From Cohnella xylanilytica (GTDB lineage: Bacteria > Bacillota > Bacilli > Paenibacillales > Paenibacillaceae): DNA of 64,000 bases. The stretch's first letter is position 1. The number at the start of each line of letters is the position of its first letter. This document shows, piece by piece, positions 35,868 to 43,373 of the stretch. Location of the stretch: the NCBI RefSeq assembly GCF_014212175.1, contig NZ_JACJVR010000044.1, positions 1 to 64,000 on the forward strand, in the 5' to 3' direction. The position numbers and the translations under genes were made by a program. The notes under the pieces are model-generated. The model was given only the letters and a program-made list of their open reading frames with translations, searched no databases and was not told the origin of the DNA.

Positions 35868-35929
35868 GATGGGCATCCTATCTTGGGACTAACGGACTCG
35901 AGTTCCGTTCCCAAGGAGGATGCCCATCT
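35868..35929 (+). promoter_or_regulatory. Long hairpin burying the ribosome site of the zinc-ribbon gene
   Basis: GATGGGCATCCT (35868-35879), CTTGGG and AACGGA pair in order with TCCGTT, CCCAAG and AGGATGCCCATC (to 35929), giving about 24 bp with small bulges. The right arm contains the AAGGAGG ribosome site. No U-run follows, so it looks more like a translation block or RNA thermometer than a terminator of yumC. Its inner AACGGA/TCCGTT part resembles hairpin repeat family A near 25.3 kb. Confidence 0.6.
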
Positions 35930-36174
35930 TGTTGTGCCCTGCCTGCAACGCCCTCGCTTCGTTCGATCCCAGCTGCGCGCGCTGCGGCGCGGCCGCGCGC
36001 GACGAAGGACGCCTCGACGACTGGTATGGCCCGTACTCCCCGTACAGTCCGGTCTCCCCGCCCGCTTCCGCGGCCGTTCGCCGGTCCGAGGAGAACGGCT
36101 GCTGCGTCCATGCCGCCGCCTGTCCGGAATGCGGATCGGCCTTCCCGGTCGCCGTCCCTCTGTGGCCTCTGTGA
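35929..36174 (+). CDS. Small zinc-ribbon-like protein
   Basis: An 81-residue protein (TTG start) with paired cysteines: CPAC and CARCG near the N-terminus, CCVHAAACPECG near the C-terminus, enough for one or two zinc sites. Between them is a Pro/Ser/Tyr-rich linker (WYGPYSPYSPVSPP). AAGGAGG sits 9 bases before the TTG at 35929. The ATG at 35920 directly touches the ribosome site and is a less likely start. The ribosome site is inside a strong hairpin. The family is not recognised; the coding assignment rests on the ribosome site and cysteine pattern. Confidence 0.55.
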   Translation: MLCPACNALASFDPSCARCGAAARDEGRLDDWYGPYSPYSPVSPPASAAVRRSEENGCCVHAAACPECGSAFPVAVPLWPL

Positions 36175-36195
36175 TCGGACAAGGCCGCCGGGCGA

Positions 36196-36339
36196 TCACC
36201 CCGCCTGCTCGTCCGGCGGCAGAAGATTCCTCCGAACGATCTCCGCCTTCAGCATATAGATGAAGTCCCGTTCCAATTGCAAGCGTTGCGCGTGCAGATA
36301 AGCTTCCAACAGCATTTCGTCCGATAGAAGCGGCAGCAT
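36196..36339 (-). CDS. sda: Sporulation checkpoint inhibitor Sda
   Basis: A 47-residue helical hairpin that blocks the sporulation kinase KinA (or its equivalents) when replication is perturbed. It shows the family pattern LSDEMLLEAYLHAQRLQLERDFI followed by EIVRRNL. Phe in RDFI and the first-helix Leu residues are the contact face known for Sda. The ATG follows GAAGAGG by 7 bases; the longer open frame upstream is promoter. A sigma-A-like promoter and perfect DnaA boxes lie upstream, as in Bacillus subtilis. It marks the organism as an endospore former. Confidence 0.92.
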   Translation of the reverse strand: MLPLLSDEMLLEAYLHAQRLQLERDFIYMLKAEIVRRNLLPPDEQAG

Positions 36340-36381
36340 CACGATACCTCTTCCCTTCCCAGCGATTGATCGGCTGAAGGC

Positions 36382-36411
36382 ATCATAGCATGCGTCCGAG
36401 AACGCGGACAA
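36382..36411 (-). promoter_or_regulatory. Promoter of sda
   Basis: Minus-strand TTGTCC, 18-base spacer, TATGAT, about 45 bases upstream of the sda start. A DnaA box begins 9 bases upstream of the -35. Confidence 0.7.
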
Positions 36412-36419
36412 GCCTCCAT

Positions 36420-36428
36420 TTATCCACA
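36420..36428 (+). promoter_or_regulatory. DnaA box TTATCCACA upstream of sda
   Basis: Perfect DnaA box just upstream of the sda -35. An inverted imperfect box GGTGGACAA (7 of 9 to TGTGGATAA) follows at 36435-36443. In Bacillus, DnaA control of sda is established. Confidence 0.8.
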
Positions 36429-36509
36429 GCCGCCGGTGGACAAGGTGTGCGCAAATTGTTGATATCGCCCGAAATGCTTGTTTTCTTGCGGGGGATATTG
36501 GGGATGAGG

Positions 36510-36518
36510 TTATACACA
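36510..36518 (+). promoter_or_regulatory. Second DnaA box TTATACACA
   Basis: Matches TTATNCACA exactly, 82 bases beyond the first box, in the AT-richer gap between sda and the ATP-grasp gene. Confidence 0.65.
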
Positions 36519-36610
36519 GATCATGTTACATTCCGTGTCATAAAAATGTTTGATTACGGTTCGTATCGACATTAAGCGAATTAATTGAAAATTTTGTAAA
36601 ATGGACTCGA

Positions 36611-37291
36611 CTATTGCGGTCGAGTGTTGACTTCCAGAATCCATATATGTCCGTTCCGGTCGATTCCGTAATCGTAGCCGAGCTGCCCGATGCCCGGGAA
36701 GCGGCTCTCCAGAAGGCTTGTGGCAACTTTCGTCAAATGTCTCATCTCGCGCTTCTTCGCGGCGATGCTGCGAGCCGACAACGAACGCCGAATTCCTTGG
36801 GCCGCGGTCAGCTGCAATCCGCCCCGGCACAGATTAGTGACGAACAGTCCCCGGCGCGCCACTCTTCCCACCATCGAGCGGAACGTCCAGATTCCGTTCT
36901 CCTTGACGTATTTGACCCGATAGTCGATCGGCCGGCCCGAGATCGTAGCCAGATGGATCCCCTTCTGGATCAGGTAAGTCCTTCTCTTGCGGGTCCGATT
37001 CACGTGGGACAGCAGACCCGAGAACGTGCCGAACGAGTTCGTCTTCGACATGTACGTGCTTCTGTAACGTCCGCCGGCGTAGGAGATCTTCATAACTCCC
37101 AGTCCGCCGCCGCCGCGCACCGGCTTGATGACGACCGTTCCGTGACGGCTCAGCATCGACCTTAGGTTGGCCGGGCTGAACAAGCGCGAAGGGGGAATGT
37201 GGCGGGCTACGTAAGGGTTGGACAGCAGCGCGTTCGTCTTCAGCCACTTGCTGGCCAGCTGCCGCCCGTTGGATATCGTCGCCACATCCAT
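36611..37291 (-). CDS. YheC/YheD-family ATP-grasp protein (spore-associated)
   Basis: A 226-residue ATP-grasp enzyme of the YheC/D group, whose Bacillus members are associated with the endospore coat; the reaction is unknown. Visible features are the nucleotide-binding VVIKPVRGGGGLGVMKI (about residues 53-69), IQKGIHLATISGRPIDYRVKYV and a C-terminal metal-site motif WILEVNTRP. It is shorter than the usual 350-450 residues and covers little more than the catalytic domain. GGAGG lies 8 bases before the chosen ATG. Confidence 0.87.
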   Translation of the reverse strand: MDVATISNGRQLASKWLKTNALLSNPYVARHIPPSRLFSPANLRSMLSRHGTVVIKPVRGGGGLGVMKISYAGGRYRSTYMSKTNSFGTFSGLLSHVNRTRKRRTYLIQKGIHLATISGRPIDYRVKYVKENGIWTFRSMVGRVARRGLFVTNLCRGGLQLTAAQGIRRSLSARSIAAKKREMRHLTKVATSLLESRFPGIGQLGYDYGIDRNGHIWILEVNTRPQ

Positions 37292-37523
37292 CCGCGTGGC
37301 CTCCTTTCCCAGAGTATACTTATACATACTCGAACGGGAGGACAGGTTCTTGGATGAATGACGCGCGTGAATCGCCCGAATCCTCGAATGGCGGGGAGAG
37401 GCGGCCGTACGGGAGACATCCGGCTGCAGGAAGCGAGGCAGATTACAACGTCGTCTCTACGGAATCTATTATTCTTGTATAATGAAAAAAGAGGAAGAAA
37501 CGCAAGGAGGCTTCAAGCGAACC

Positions 37524-38024
37524 ATGCAAATCGATCCCATACGGCTCGAGGATCCCGATCGTATTCCTGAATATCCGTTGTTAATCGGCGACCGCGTCTG
37601 GATTGGAATTCAGAATAAATTGCTTGTGATCGATACTCAGAATCGGAACCTCATGAGGAGCGCTTCATTTCCAACCGGCCAATCGGCTGACGAGGGTCCG
37701 ATGAATGAGACGCCGGTCGTCTGCCAGGACAGAATCATCGTCAGAACCCGCTACCAAGTCCTGTGCTTCTCGCTGCCAAACCTGGATTTGCTATGTAGCC
37801 GCAGGTTTAAGCAACATTGCAGCCTAGCTAAATGTTCGGTATTCGAACGAACGCTGTATTTGCTTCGCTGGAACGAAATTTTAAAAATCGATGTGTTGAC
37901 CGGTCAAGTTCTTCTCAAGCGCAAATATCGGGTAAAGTGGTTTGATTCCCCGCTTCAGGTTTTTCATGGCCGATATTTCGCGGCGACGATTCAAAATTTG
38001 GCCGAGCATACGGTACCCGATTAG
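37524..38024 (+). CDS. Unknown protein with beta-propeller-like blades, atypical base composition
   Basis: A 166-residue reading frame, visibly less GC-rich than its neighbours and with mixed codon use. Segments such as LLIGDRVWIGIQNKLLVIDTQN and RTLYLLRWNEILKIDVLTGQVL look like PQQ/beta-propeller blades, so it may be an intracellular sensor-like protein or a truncated propeller. A TATAAT lies at 37476-37481. AAGGAGG occurs 13 bases before the ATG, longer than ideal; an earlier ATG (37482) is at the -10 itself. It is possibly transferred or decaying. Confidence 0.5.
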   Translation: MQIDPIRLEDPDRIPEYPLLIGDRVWIGIQNKLLVIDTQNRNLMRSASFPTGQSADEGPMNETPVVCQDRIIVRTRYQVLCFSLPNLDLLCSRRFKQHCSLAKCSVFERTLYLLRWNEILKIDVLTGQVLLKRKYRVKWFDSPLQVFHGRYFAATIQNLAEHTVPD

Positions 38025-38071
38025 CCCTTATCCCCTAAGCCGGGGGAACTGACCCTCATTCGAAAATAAAT

Positions 38072-38134
38072 AACGTTCGTCGATCGAGGGCGTTAACGTT
38101 CAGTCTCCCGAACGACCCCCAATCAACGAACGTT
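38072..38134. repeat. Inverted repeat downstream of the atypical ORF
   Basis: AACGTTCGT (38072-38080) and ACGAACGTT (38126-38134) are perfect 9-bp arms, with another AACGTTC between them. No T-run follows on either strand. Confidence 0.55.
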
Positions 38135-38146
38135 TATCCCCCACGC

Positions 38147-38179
38147 GAGCTCTTCCCGCACAGGCTACCCGAAGAGCTC
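38147..38179. repeat. Hairpin between the atypical ORF and erpA
   Basis: Perfect 9-bp arms GAGCTCTTC and GAAGAGCTC around a 15-base loop. It could end erpA transcripts, but there is no U-tail. Confidence 0.5.
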
Positions 38180-38199
38180 AACCTGGATAAGACGCGGTA

Positions 38200-38559
38200 T
38201 TAGCACTGCTCCGGATTCGGCTTACCGGCGTCGGTCGCCGTGCGGAAGCTCGAGCCGCAGCCGCAGGTCGCGATGGCGTTCGGGTTGTGAATGGTGAACC
38301 CGCCGCCCATGGCCGATTCCTTGTAGTCGATCTCGAGGCCGCGCAGATACTTCGCGCTCTCCGAGTCCACGACTACCTTGAGGCCTTGGACTTCCAGCAC
38401 TTGGTCGTCCTCGTGCTGTTCGTCGTCGAGTCCCATTCCGTATGAAAAACCGCTGCAGCCGCCCTCTTGCACTCCGATGCGCAAGAACAGGTTCGGCGTC
38501 TCCTCGGCGGCGATCATCTCCTGAATCTTATCGCCTGCCGTCTCGCTGATCGAAATCAT
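38200..38559 (-). CDS. erpA: A-type iron-sulfur carrier (HesB/YutM/ErpA family)
   Basis: Delivers Fe-S clusters to apo-proteins. The 119-residue protein has the three conserved cysteines in GGCSGFSYG and CGCGSSF, and the family helix ISISETAGDKIQEMI. The start is the ATG 7 bases after AAGGAGGG. It corresponds to YutM of Bacillus, which neighbours yutI, yutJ and yuzB as here. Clients in this window would include SdhB and MqnE. The C-terminal extension TATDAGKPNPEQC ends in an extra Cys. Confidence 0.92.
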   Translation of the reverse strand: MISISETAGDKIQEMIAAEETPNLFLRIGVQEGGCSGFSYGMGLDDEQHEDDQVLEVQGLKVVVDSESAKYLRGLEIDYKESAMGGGFTIHNPNAIATCGCGSSFRTATDAGKPNPEQC

Positions 38560-38685
38560 GTCCGGTCCCTCCTTCTGGCTGTGCGACGAATAATCATCGT
38601 TTGCCTCTAGTATACTCCTCGCGCGAGCAAGCCTCAAGGGATATGTAAGGAAGCGATCGGACCGGGAAAAAGAAAGCCGGCGCCG

Positions 38686-39144
38686 TCAGGCGCCGGGCTC
38701 TTCTTCCTTCCACTCTCCGCCGGAGGAAGCTTGCTGAGGCAGCGCCTTGAGCTCGATCCGGCATCGGAAGTGGCCGGTCTCGTTCGTCAGGAAGTCGGCG
38801 AGCCTGCGGAATACGTGGGCCAGCTCCGGCCCGGTCGAATCGGTATCGAGCCCGTAACGGAATTGATCGGCCGGCAATCCCTTGACCGGCATCCGCTCCG
38901 ATTCGCGTTCCGATTCCTTCATCCGCTTCCATTCCTTCGACGGCTCGAACTTGTCCGCCCGGCGGACGAGCTGTTCGTAAATTTGCTGCTTCTTCAGCCA
39001 CATGTAGTACTGAATCGGGTTCGACAATCCCCAAGCCTGGCTCAGATCCTTGATCGTATAGGCAGCTCTGTATTTTTGCAGCGTTGCTACTTTGTCCGCT
39101 TGGTCCATCTGTTCCAGTTCCGACAACGGCAATACGTCGATCAA
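38686..39144 (-). CDS. Hypothetical protein with HTH-like N-terminus
   Basis: A 152-residue protein with no recognised family. Residues about 25-60 (YTIKDLSQAWGLSNPIQYYMWLKKQQIYEQL) could form a helix-turn-helix-like unit. The C-terminal half (GHFRCRIELKALPQ) looks like a small beta domain with an acidic tail. It starts at TTG with GGGAAGGTG about 8 bases upstream. It lies between erpA and mqnE, which is transcribed away from it. I cannot give a function. Confidence 0.65.
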   Translation of the reverse strand: MIDVLPLSELEQMDQADKVATLQKYRAAYTIKDLSQAWGLSNPIQYYMWLKKQQIYEQLVRRADKFEPSKEWKRMKESERESERMPVKGLPADQFRYGLDTDSTGPELAHVFRRLADFLTNETGHFRCRIELKALPQQASSGGEWKEEEPGA

Positions 39145-39266
39145 GCTTAAACACCTTCCCTTTAACGGTTTTGGACGTTACACCAACATAAACATAACCA
39201 TAATTTGTTTAATATTCAAGTTGATTCCCCCTTTTGAGCAAAAATATACCTGCTTTTCATTTTCAG

Positions 39267-39295
39267 TTGCCGGGTATTAGAGAGAAGTTTATAAT
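39267..39295 (+). promoter_or_regulatory. Promoter of mqnE
   Basis: TTGCCG, 17-base spacer, TATAAT, 115 bases before the mqnE start. The 5' untranslated stretch shows no recognised riboswitch. The AT-rich 120 bases upstream (39150-39266) show nothing else clear. Confidence 0.65.
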
Positions 39296-39409
39296 ATGTA
39301 CAGTTGTTCACCCGCTCGGTGTGCGTCTCAGTTTCGGACTAAACAAGTTCCTTTTTTCACAAGAAGACGGCATCCCTACATCAAATCGGCATAGAAGGAG
39401 GCGCGAACG

Positions 39410-40513
39410 ATGACTTTGATTACCGCGAACCCCGACAGACGGATGGCCGAGATCGCCGATAAAGTACGCGGCGGCGAACGCCTGACGTTCGAAGACGGGG
39501 TCTTCCTGTACCGCACGGACGATCTGCTGACGATCGGTCAACTCGCCAACGAGGTCAACCTGCGCAAGAACGGCAAGAAGGTTTATTTCACGGAGACGAT
39601 GAGCCTCTACTTCACCAACGTCTGCGAATCCCACTGCGCGTTCTGCAGCTTCCGCAAGGACCAGGGGGAAGAAGGCTCCTACACGCTGACTCCGGAAGAG
39701 ATGTTCGCCTACGTCGACCAGCACATCACGCCGACCGCGCGCGAATTCCACATCGTCGGCGGGCACAATCCGCACGTCACGTTCGATTATTACGTCGAAT
39801 CGATCCGGTCCCTGAAGGAGCGTTATCCTCAGGTGACGATCAAGGCCTACACCGCCGCGGAGATCGACTTCTACTCCCGCATCTCGGGCCTCAGCTATCG
39901 CGAAGTGCTGGAGCGTCTCATGGCCGTCGGCCTCGAATCGCTGACGGGCGGCGGCGCGGAGATTCTGTCCGACCAGTACCGCGACAAGATGCGCGTGGAG
40001 AAGGCCGGCATCAAGCAGTATCTTGAAGTCCATCGCACCGCCCACCAGCTCGGCATGAAGACGCCGACGACGATGCTCTACGGACCGGTCGAGACGATCG
40101 AAGAGCGGGTTCAGCACTTGCTGCAGCTGCGCGAATTGCAGGACGAGACGGGCGGCTTCCAGGTGTTCATTCCGCTGTCCATGCAGCCGACGAGCCCGAA
40201 GGCCGGCATTCGTCGCCGCAACTCCGCCTTCGACGATCTGAAGGCGATCGCCATCGGACGGCTGATGCTGGATAACTTCCAGCATGTCAAGGCGTACTTC
40301 ATCAACATCGGCACGCAGCTGACGCAGGTCGCCCTGACGATGGGCGCCTCCGACGCCCACGGAACGATCGTGCGCGAGCGGATCAGCCATGCGGCCGGAG
40401 CGCTGACTCCCGCCGGGATCACGCGCGAGGATCTCGTGTGGCTGATCAAAGGCGCGGGACGCATCCCCGTCGAGCGCGACACGCTGTACAACGAAGTCAA
40501 AGTTTACGAATGA
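39410..40513 (+). CDS. mqnE: Aminofutalosine synthase (radical SAM), menaquinone biosynthesis
   Basis: Second committed step of the futalosine pathway: it joins the SAM-derived adenosyl radical to 3-[(1-carboxyvinyl)oxy]benzoate to form aminodeoxyfutalosine. The 367-residue protein has the radical-SAM cluster motif CESHCAFC (C72, C76, C79), GGHNPHVTFDYY, TGGGAEILSD and a C-terminal region typical of MqnE rather than MqnC. AAGGAGG is 7-10 bases before the ATG. A terminator follows, so it is monocistronic. Other mqn genes except an mqnL-type gene at 44.7 kb are outside the window. Confidence 0.93.
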   Translation: MTLITANPDRRMAEIADKVRGGERLTFEDGVFLYRTDDLLTIGQLANEVNLRKNGKKVYFTETMSLYFTNVCESHCAFCSFRKDQGEEGSYTLTPEEMFAYVDQHITPTAREFHIVGGHNPHVTFDYYVESIRSLKERYPQVTIKAYTAAEIDFYSRISGLSYREVLERLMAVGLESLTGGGAEILSDQYRDKMRVEKAGIKQYLEVHRTAHQLGMKTPTTMLYGPVETIEERVQHLLQLRELQDETGGFQVFIPLSMQPTSPKAGIRRRNSAFDDLKAIAIGRLMLDNFQHVKAYFINIGTQLTQVALTMGASDAHGTIVRERISHAAGALTPAGITREDLVWLIKGAGRIPVERDTLYNEVKVYE

Positions 40514-40524
40514 AGGATCCCCGC

Positions 40525-40550
40525 ATAGCGGCAGATGTTGCCGCTATTTT
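40525..40550 (+). terminator. Terminator of mqnE
   Basis: Perfect 9-bp stem ATAGCGGCA-GATGT-TGCCGCTAT followed by TTTGCTT, 12 bases after the stop. Confidence 0.85.
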
Positions 40551-40617
40551 GCTTGCGTCCTTTTCCACAACAAGTTCATACTAATCAGAAGCATGAATAC
40601 CGAAGGAGAAATGTCTT

Positions 40618-41673
40618 GTGAGCAACGTCGTTGTATTAGGCGGAGGCTACGGCGGCTTGACCGTCGTCAATGAACTGCTTGAAAATATCCCCGCGGACGC
40701 GCGGGTCTTCCTGGTCGACCGGATGCCGTTCGGCGGACTGAAGACCGAATTCTACGCCTTGGCGGCCGGAACGGTCTCGGAGCTGGACATTCGCGTCTCG
40801 TTCCCGTCCCACCCGCAGCTCGAAGTCGTCTACGGGGAAGTGACGGACGTCTCGTTCGAGGAGAAGTCGGTCCGGTTCGCCAACCGCGACCCGCTGTCTT
40901 ACGACTCGCTCGTTATCGCGCTCGGCTGCACCGATAACTTCCACGGCATCCCGGGAGCGTACGAGAACTCCACCGGCGTCCAGACGATGGCCGCGGCGAG
41001 AAGAACGTACCACCTTCTCGGCAATACGAAGCCGTACGGGCAAGTGACCATCGTCGGGGGAGGCCTGAGCGGGGTTGAAGTCGCTTCCGAGCTGCGCGAG
41101 AGCCGTCCGGACCTGAACATCCGAATTCTCGACAGAAGCAGCCTCATGTCGGCATTTCCCGGGAAATTACAGCATTTCGCCAAATCGTGGTTCTCGGAGC
41201 ATCATGTCGAGCTTCGCTCCCAGATTCATATCGTTCGACTCGAACCCGGCGTCATCTATAACGACAACGAAGAGATCCTCAGCGACGTCACCGTCTGGAC
41301 GGCCGGCATCCAGCCCGTCGAGCTCGTGCAGCGGATGAATTATCCGAAGGACAAGCAGGGACGGCTGATCGTCAACGATTACCACGAGCTGCCGGACGTT
41401 CCGAACGTATTCGTCATCGGCGATTGCTCCAGCCAGCCCTTCTCGCCGAGCGGCCAGCTGGCCCAGGCTCAGGGCCACCAGGTCGCCCAGGTGATCAGCG
41501 CCCGCTGGAACAACAAAGAGCCTCGTGTGTCCCGCATTCGTCTGAAGGGGACCTTGGGCTCTCTGGGCAAGAAGTCCGGCTTCGGCCTGATGGGCTCCAC
41601 ACCGGTCTATGGGCGTCTCGCGCGCCTGCTGAAGAGCGGCGTCCTCTGGAAGAGCCGCCGCCACTTCGGCTGA
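40618..41673 (+). CDS. yutJ: NDH-2-like FAD-dependent oxidoreductase (YutJ)
   Basis: A 351-residue pyridine-nucleotide-disulfide family protein related to type II NADH dehydrogenase. It has an FAD motif VVLGGGYGGL (residues 4-13), a second dinucleotide site VTIVGGGLSGVEVA (about 142) and FVIGDCSSQP (about 265). It is shorter than YumB and lacks that protein's hydrophobic docking tail, having instead a basic end (KSGVLWKSRRHFG). It starts at GTG with GGAGA upstream. The neighbourhood with yuzB and yutI matches Bacillus. Electron acceptor unknown. Confidence 0.9.
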   Translation: MSNVVVLGGGYGGLTVVNELLENIPADARVFLVDRMPFGGLKTEFYALAAGTVSELDIRVSFPSHPQLEVVYGEVTDVSFEEKSVRFANRDPLSYDSLVIALGCTDNFHGIPGAYENSTGVQTMAAARRTYHLLGNTKPYGQVTIVGGGLSGVEVASELRESRPDLNIRILDRSSLMSAFPGKLQHFAKSWFSEHHVELRSQIHIVRLEPGVIYNDNEEILSDVTVWTAGIQPVELVQRMNYPKDKQGRLIVNDYHELPDVPNVFVIGDCSSQPFSPSGQLAQAQGHQVAQVISARWNNKEPRVSRIRLKGTLGSLGKKSGFGLMGSTPVYGRLARLLKSGVLWKSRRHFG

Positions 41674-41701
41674 CCGCGGCCGAGAAGCTGGGAAGGATTC
41701 G

Positions 41702-41968
41702 TCACAAGTCGTCCAGCAGTTTGTCGAGGGCGGATCGCTCCTCCTCCTGCTCCTTCATGGCGGCCAGGATCAGGTCGTAGAGGGAATCGGCCGTCTCGGC
41801 GACGACCGATTCTCCGTTCACGAGCGCGTACGGGGACAGGTAGCACTCGCCGCAATTGCCGAGGCAGCCGTATTCGACGACCTCGACGTCCGGCAGCCGT
41901 TCCAGCTTCTTCAGCACTTCATCGGTGCCGTGATGCATGTTGCTGACGCAAAATTCCACGATGTGCAT
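41702..41968 (-). CDS. yuzB: YuzB-like protein (DUF1450), thioredoxin-fold ferredoxin-like
   Basis: An 88-residue protein with four cysteines, C7, C35, C39 and C42 (FCVSN and GCLGNCGECYLSPYALVNG), the DUF1450 pattern. The arrangement resembles thioredoxin-like [2Fe-2S] ferredoxins, so Fe-S binding is plausible but not established. It is convergent with yutJ (28 bases between stops) and divergent from yutI, as in Bacillus. The ATG follows GGACG with only a moderate ribosome site. Confidence 0.88.
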   Translation of the reverse strand: MHIVEFCVSNMHHGTDEVLKKLERLPDVEVVEYGCLGNCGECYLSPYALVNGESVVAETADSLYDLILAAMKEQEEERSALDKLLDDL

Positions 41969-42054
41969 ATCGTTATCGTCCTTTCTTTGCCGGACGTCCG
42001 TTTTATTTCATCCGAATTTGTACTATAATAACTTTATGAAAGGAGGGGATGGCG

Positions 42055-42303
42055 ATGAGCGAGACCACCGCGCAAGACGCGATGTACGACGAAGTACTCG
42101 AGGTGCTTGATAAACTTCGCCCGTTCCTGCAGCGTGACGGCGGCGACGTCGAATTGGTCGACGTCGAAGACGGTATCGTTAAGCTTCGTCTGATGGGCGC
42201 TTGCGGCAGCTGCCCGAGCTCCACGATTACGCTTAAGGCCGGTATCGAGCGCGCGCTGTTGGAAGAAGTGGAAGGGATCCAGGAAGTCGTTCAAGTGTTC
42301 TAA
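42055..42303 (+). CDS. yutI: NifU-like C-terminal domain Fe-S protein
   Basis: Scaffold or carrier for [4Fe-4S] clusters. The 82-residue protein contains the Nfu core [20 protein letters not shown] and the cluster-binding CGSCPSS (CxxC). The ATG that lies 6 bases after AGGAGGGG is chosen; an ATG two codons earlier touches the ribosome site. TATAAT is at 42023-42028. It acts with the A-type carrier encoded at 38.2 kb. Confidence 0.93.
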   Translation: MSETTAQDAMYDEVLEVLDKLRPFLQRDGGDVELVDVEDGIVKLRLMGACGSCPSSTITLKAGIERALLEEVEGIQEVVQVF

Positions 42304-42358
42304 TCGGTTCGTTCCAAGTTAGCCATACACCCGAACCGGCCGGGAAGGCCGGCGAAGA

Positions 42359-42398
42359 GGGCCCTGTCTCGCGGGAAGCCGCGCGGCAGGGCCTTTAG
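42359..42398 (+). terminator. Terminator of yutI
   Basis: GC-rich stem GGCCCTG...CAGGGCC with inner CGCGG/CCGCG pairing, then TTTAGTT. The remaining 160 bases to the SDR gene show no gene or clear signal. Confidence 0.75.
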
Positions 42399-42560
42399 TT
42401 ATTCCCCGTCGATTCCCGGGAACCTCGAGCCTGTGTCCTCCAACGTACCGATGCCCGATCATCGTTCTAACGGAGCTCGGCGGCCCGATTCGCCTAGATA
42501 ATGGCGCAAAAAGGACTTTGGAATCGAGTTAGAGCTCTCGACTCTGACTCGCCTGCCTAA

Positions 42561-43337
42561 TCAGCTTCGCTTCACGTACGTCACGATCGGGTCCAGACCG
42601 CCCGATACTTCTATGGTGTTCCCCGTGACGAAATCCGACTCCGGCAAACAAAGGAAGCCGATGACCCGGGCTACGTCTTCGCCGGTTCCGGGCCGGCCGC
42701 GGGGCGCTTCCTCGTCCCGGACGCCGTCCACCTCGGCGATTCCCTTCTCCTTGTATTCGCCCCGGATGTCTCCCGGGCAAATCATATTCACGGTGATCCC
42801 GTTCGCCGCTTCCTCGACGGCCAGCGTCTTCGTAAACGAGACGAGCCCCACCTTCGCCGCCGCGTACACCGCGCGCTGCGGCCAGGAGCGCGCCTCCGCC
42901 GCATGGCCGAACCCGAAGTGGACGATCCGGCCCCACTGCCGCTCCCGCATGCCCGGAAGGACGCGATGGTCGAGCAGCATCGTGCCGACGAGGTTCCCGT
43001 TCATCAGATAGTGGATCTCCTCCGCCGAGTAATCGGCGAACAGCTTCCTCTCCCGGATGAACGGGCCGGCGTTGTTGATCAGAATGTCGACGCCGCCCAG
43101 CTTCTCCTCCGTCTCGTCGACGAGGCGCCGCGCCTCCTCCGCCTTCGAGATATCCGCCCCGATCGCGACGGCTTCGCGTCCCAGAGCCCGTATCTCCCGG
43201 ACGGCCGACTCCGCCTCCGCCCGGCTGCTCACGTAATTGATCGCCACGTCGCAGCCGAGACGGGCCAGCTCCAGCGCCGTTCTCCGGCCTAACCCCTTCG
43301 CGCTTCCCGTTACGAGCGCCGTTCTCCCCTCAAGCAT
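42561..43337 (-). CDS. Short-chain dehydrogenase/reductase with altered active site
   Basis: A 258-residue FabG-like SDR with cofactor motif TGSAKGLG (residues about 10-17), NNAG (about 88), and the catalytic YAAAK. Where FabG has the catalytic Ser (GRIINIGS), this protein reads GRIVHFGFGHAAEARSW, with Phe at that place and a slightly longer loop. The acid/base Tyr-Lys pair is kept. It may therefore be a weak or non-classical reductase. The start is ATG or the TTG one codon upstream; no strong ribosome site is seen. It lies downstream of the HEPN gene on the same strand. Confidence 0.85.
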   Translation of the reverse strand: MLEGRTALVTGSAKGLGRRTALELARLGCDVAINYVSSRAEAESAVREIRALGREAVAIGADISKAEEARRLVDETEEKLGGVDILINNAGPFIRERKLFADYSAEEIHYLMNGNLVGTMLLDHRVLPGMRERQWGRIVHFGFGHAAEARSWPQRAVYAAAKVGLVSFTKTLAVEEAANGITVNMICPGDIRGEYKEKGIAEVDGVRDEEAPRGRPGTGEDVARVIGFLCLPESDFVTGNTIEVSGGLDPIVTYVKRS

Positions 43338-43373
43338 CAAGTCCGCTGTCCGCCCCTTTCCCCCATGCGGCCG

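Noticed and set aside
36420-36518. Chromosomal replication origin, because of DnaA boxes
   Set aside because: Only two perfect boxes, no dnaA-dnaN genes, no clear DNA-unwinding element. The boxes fit the known control of sda.
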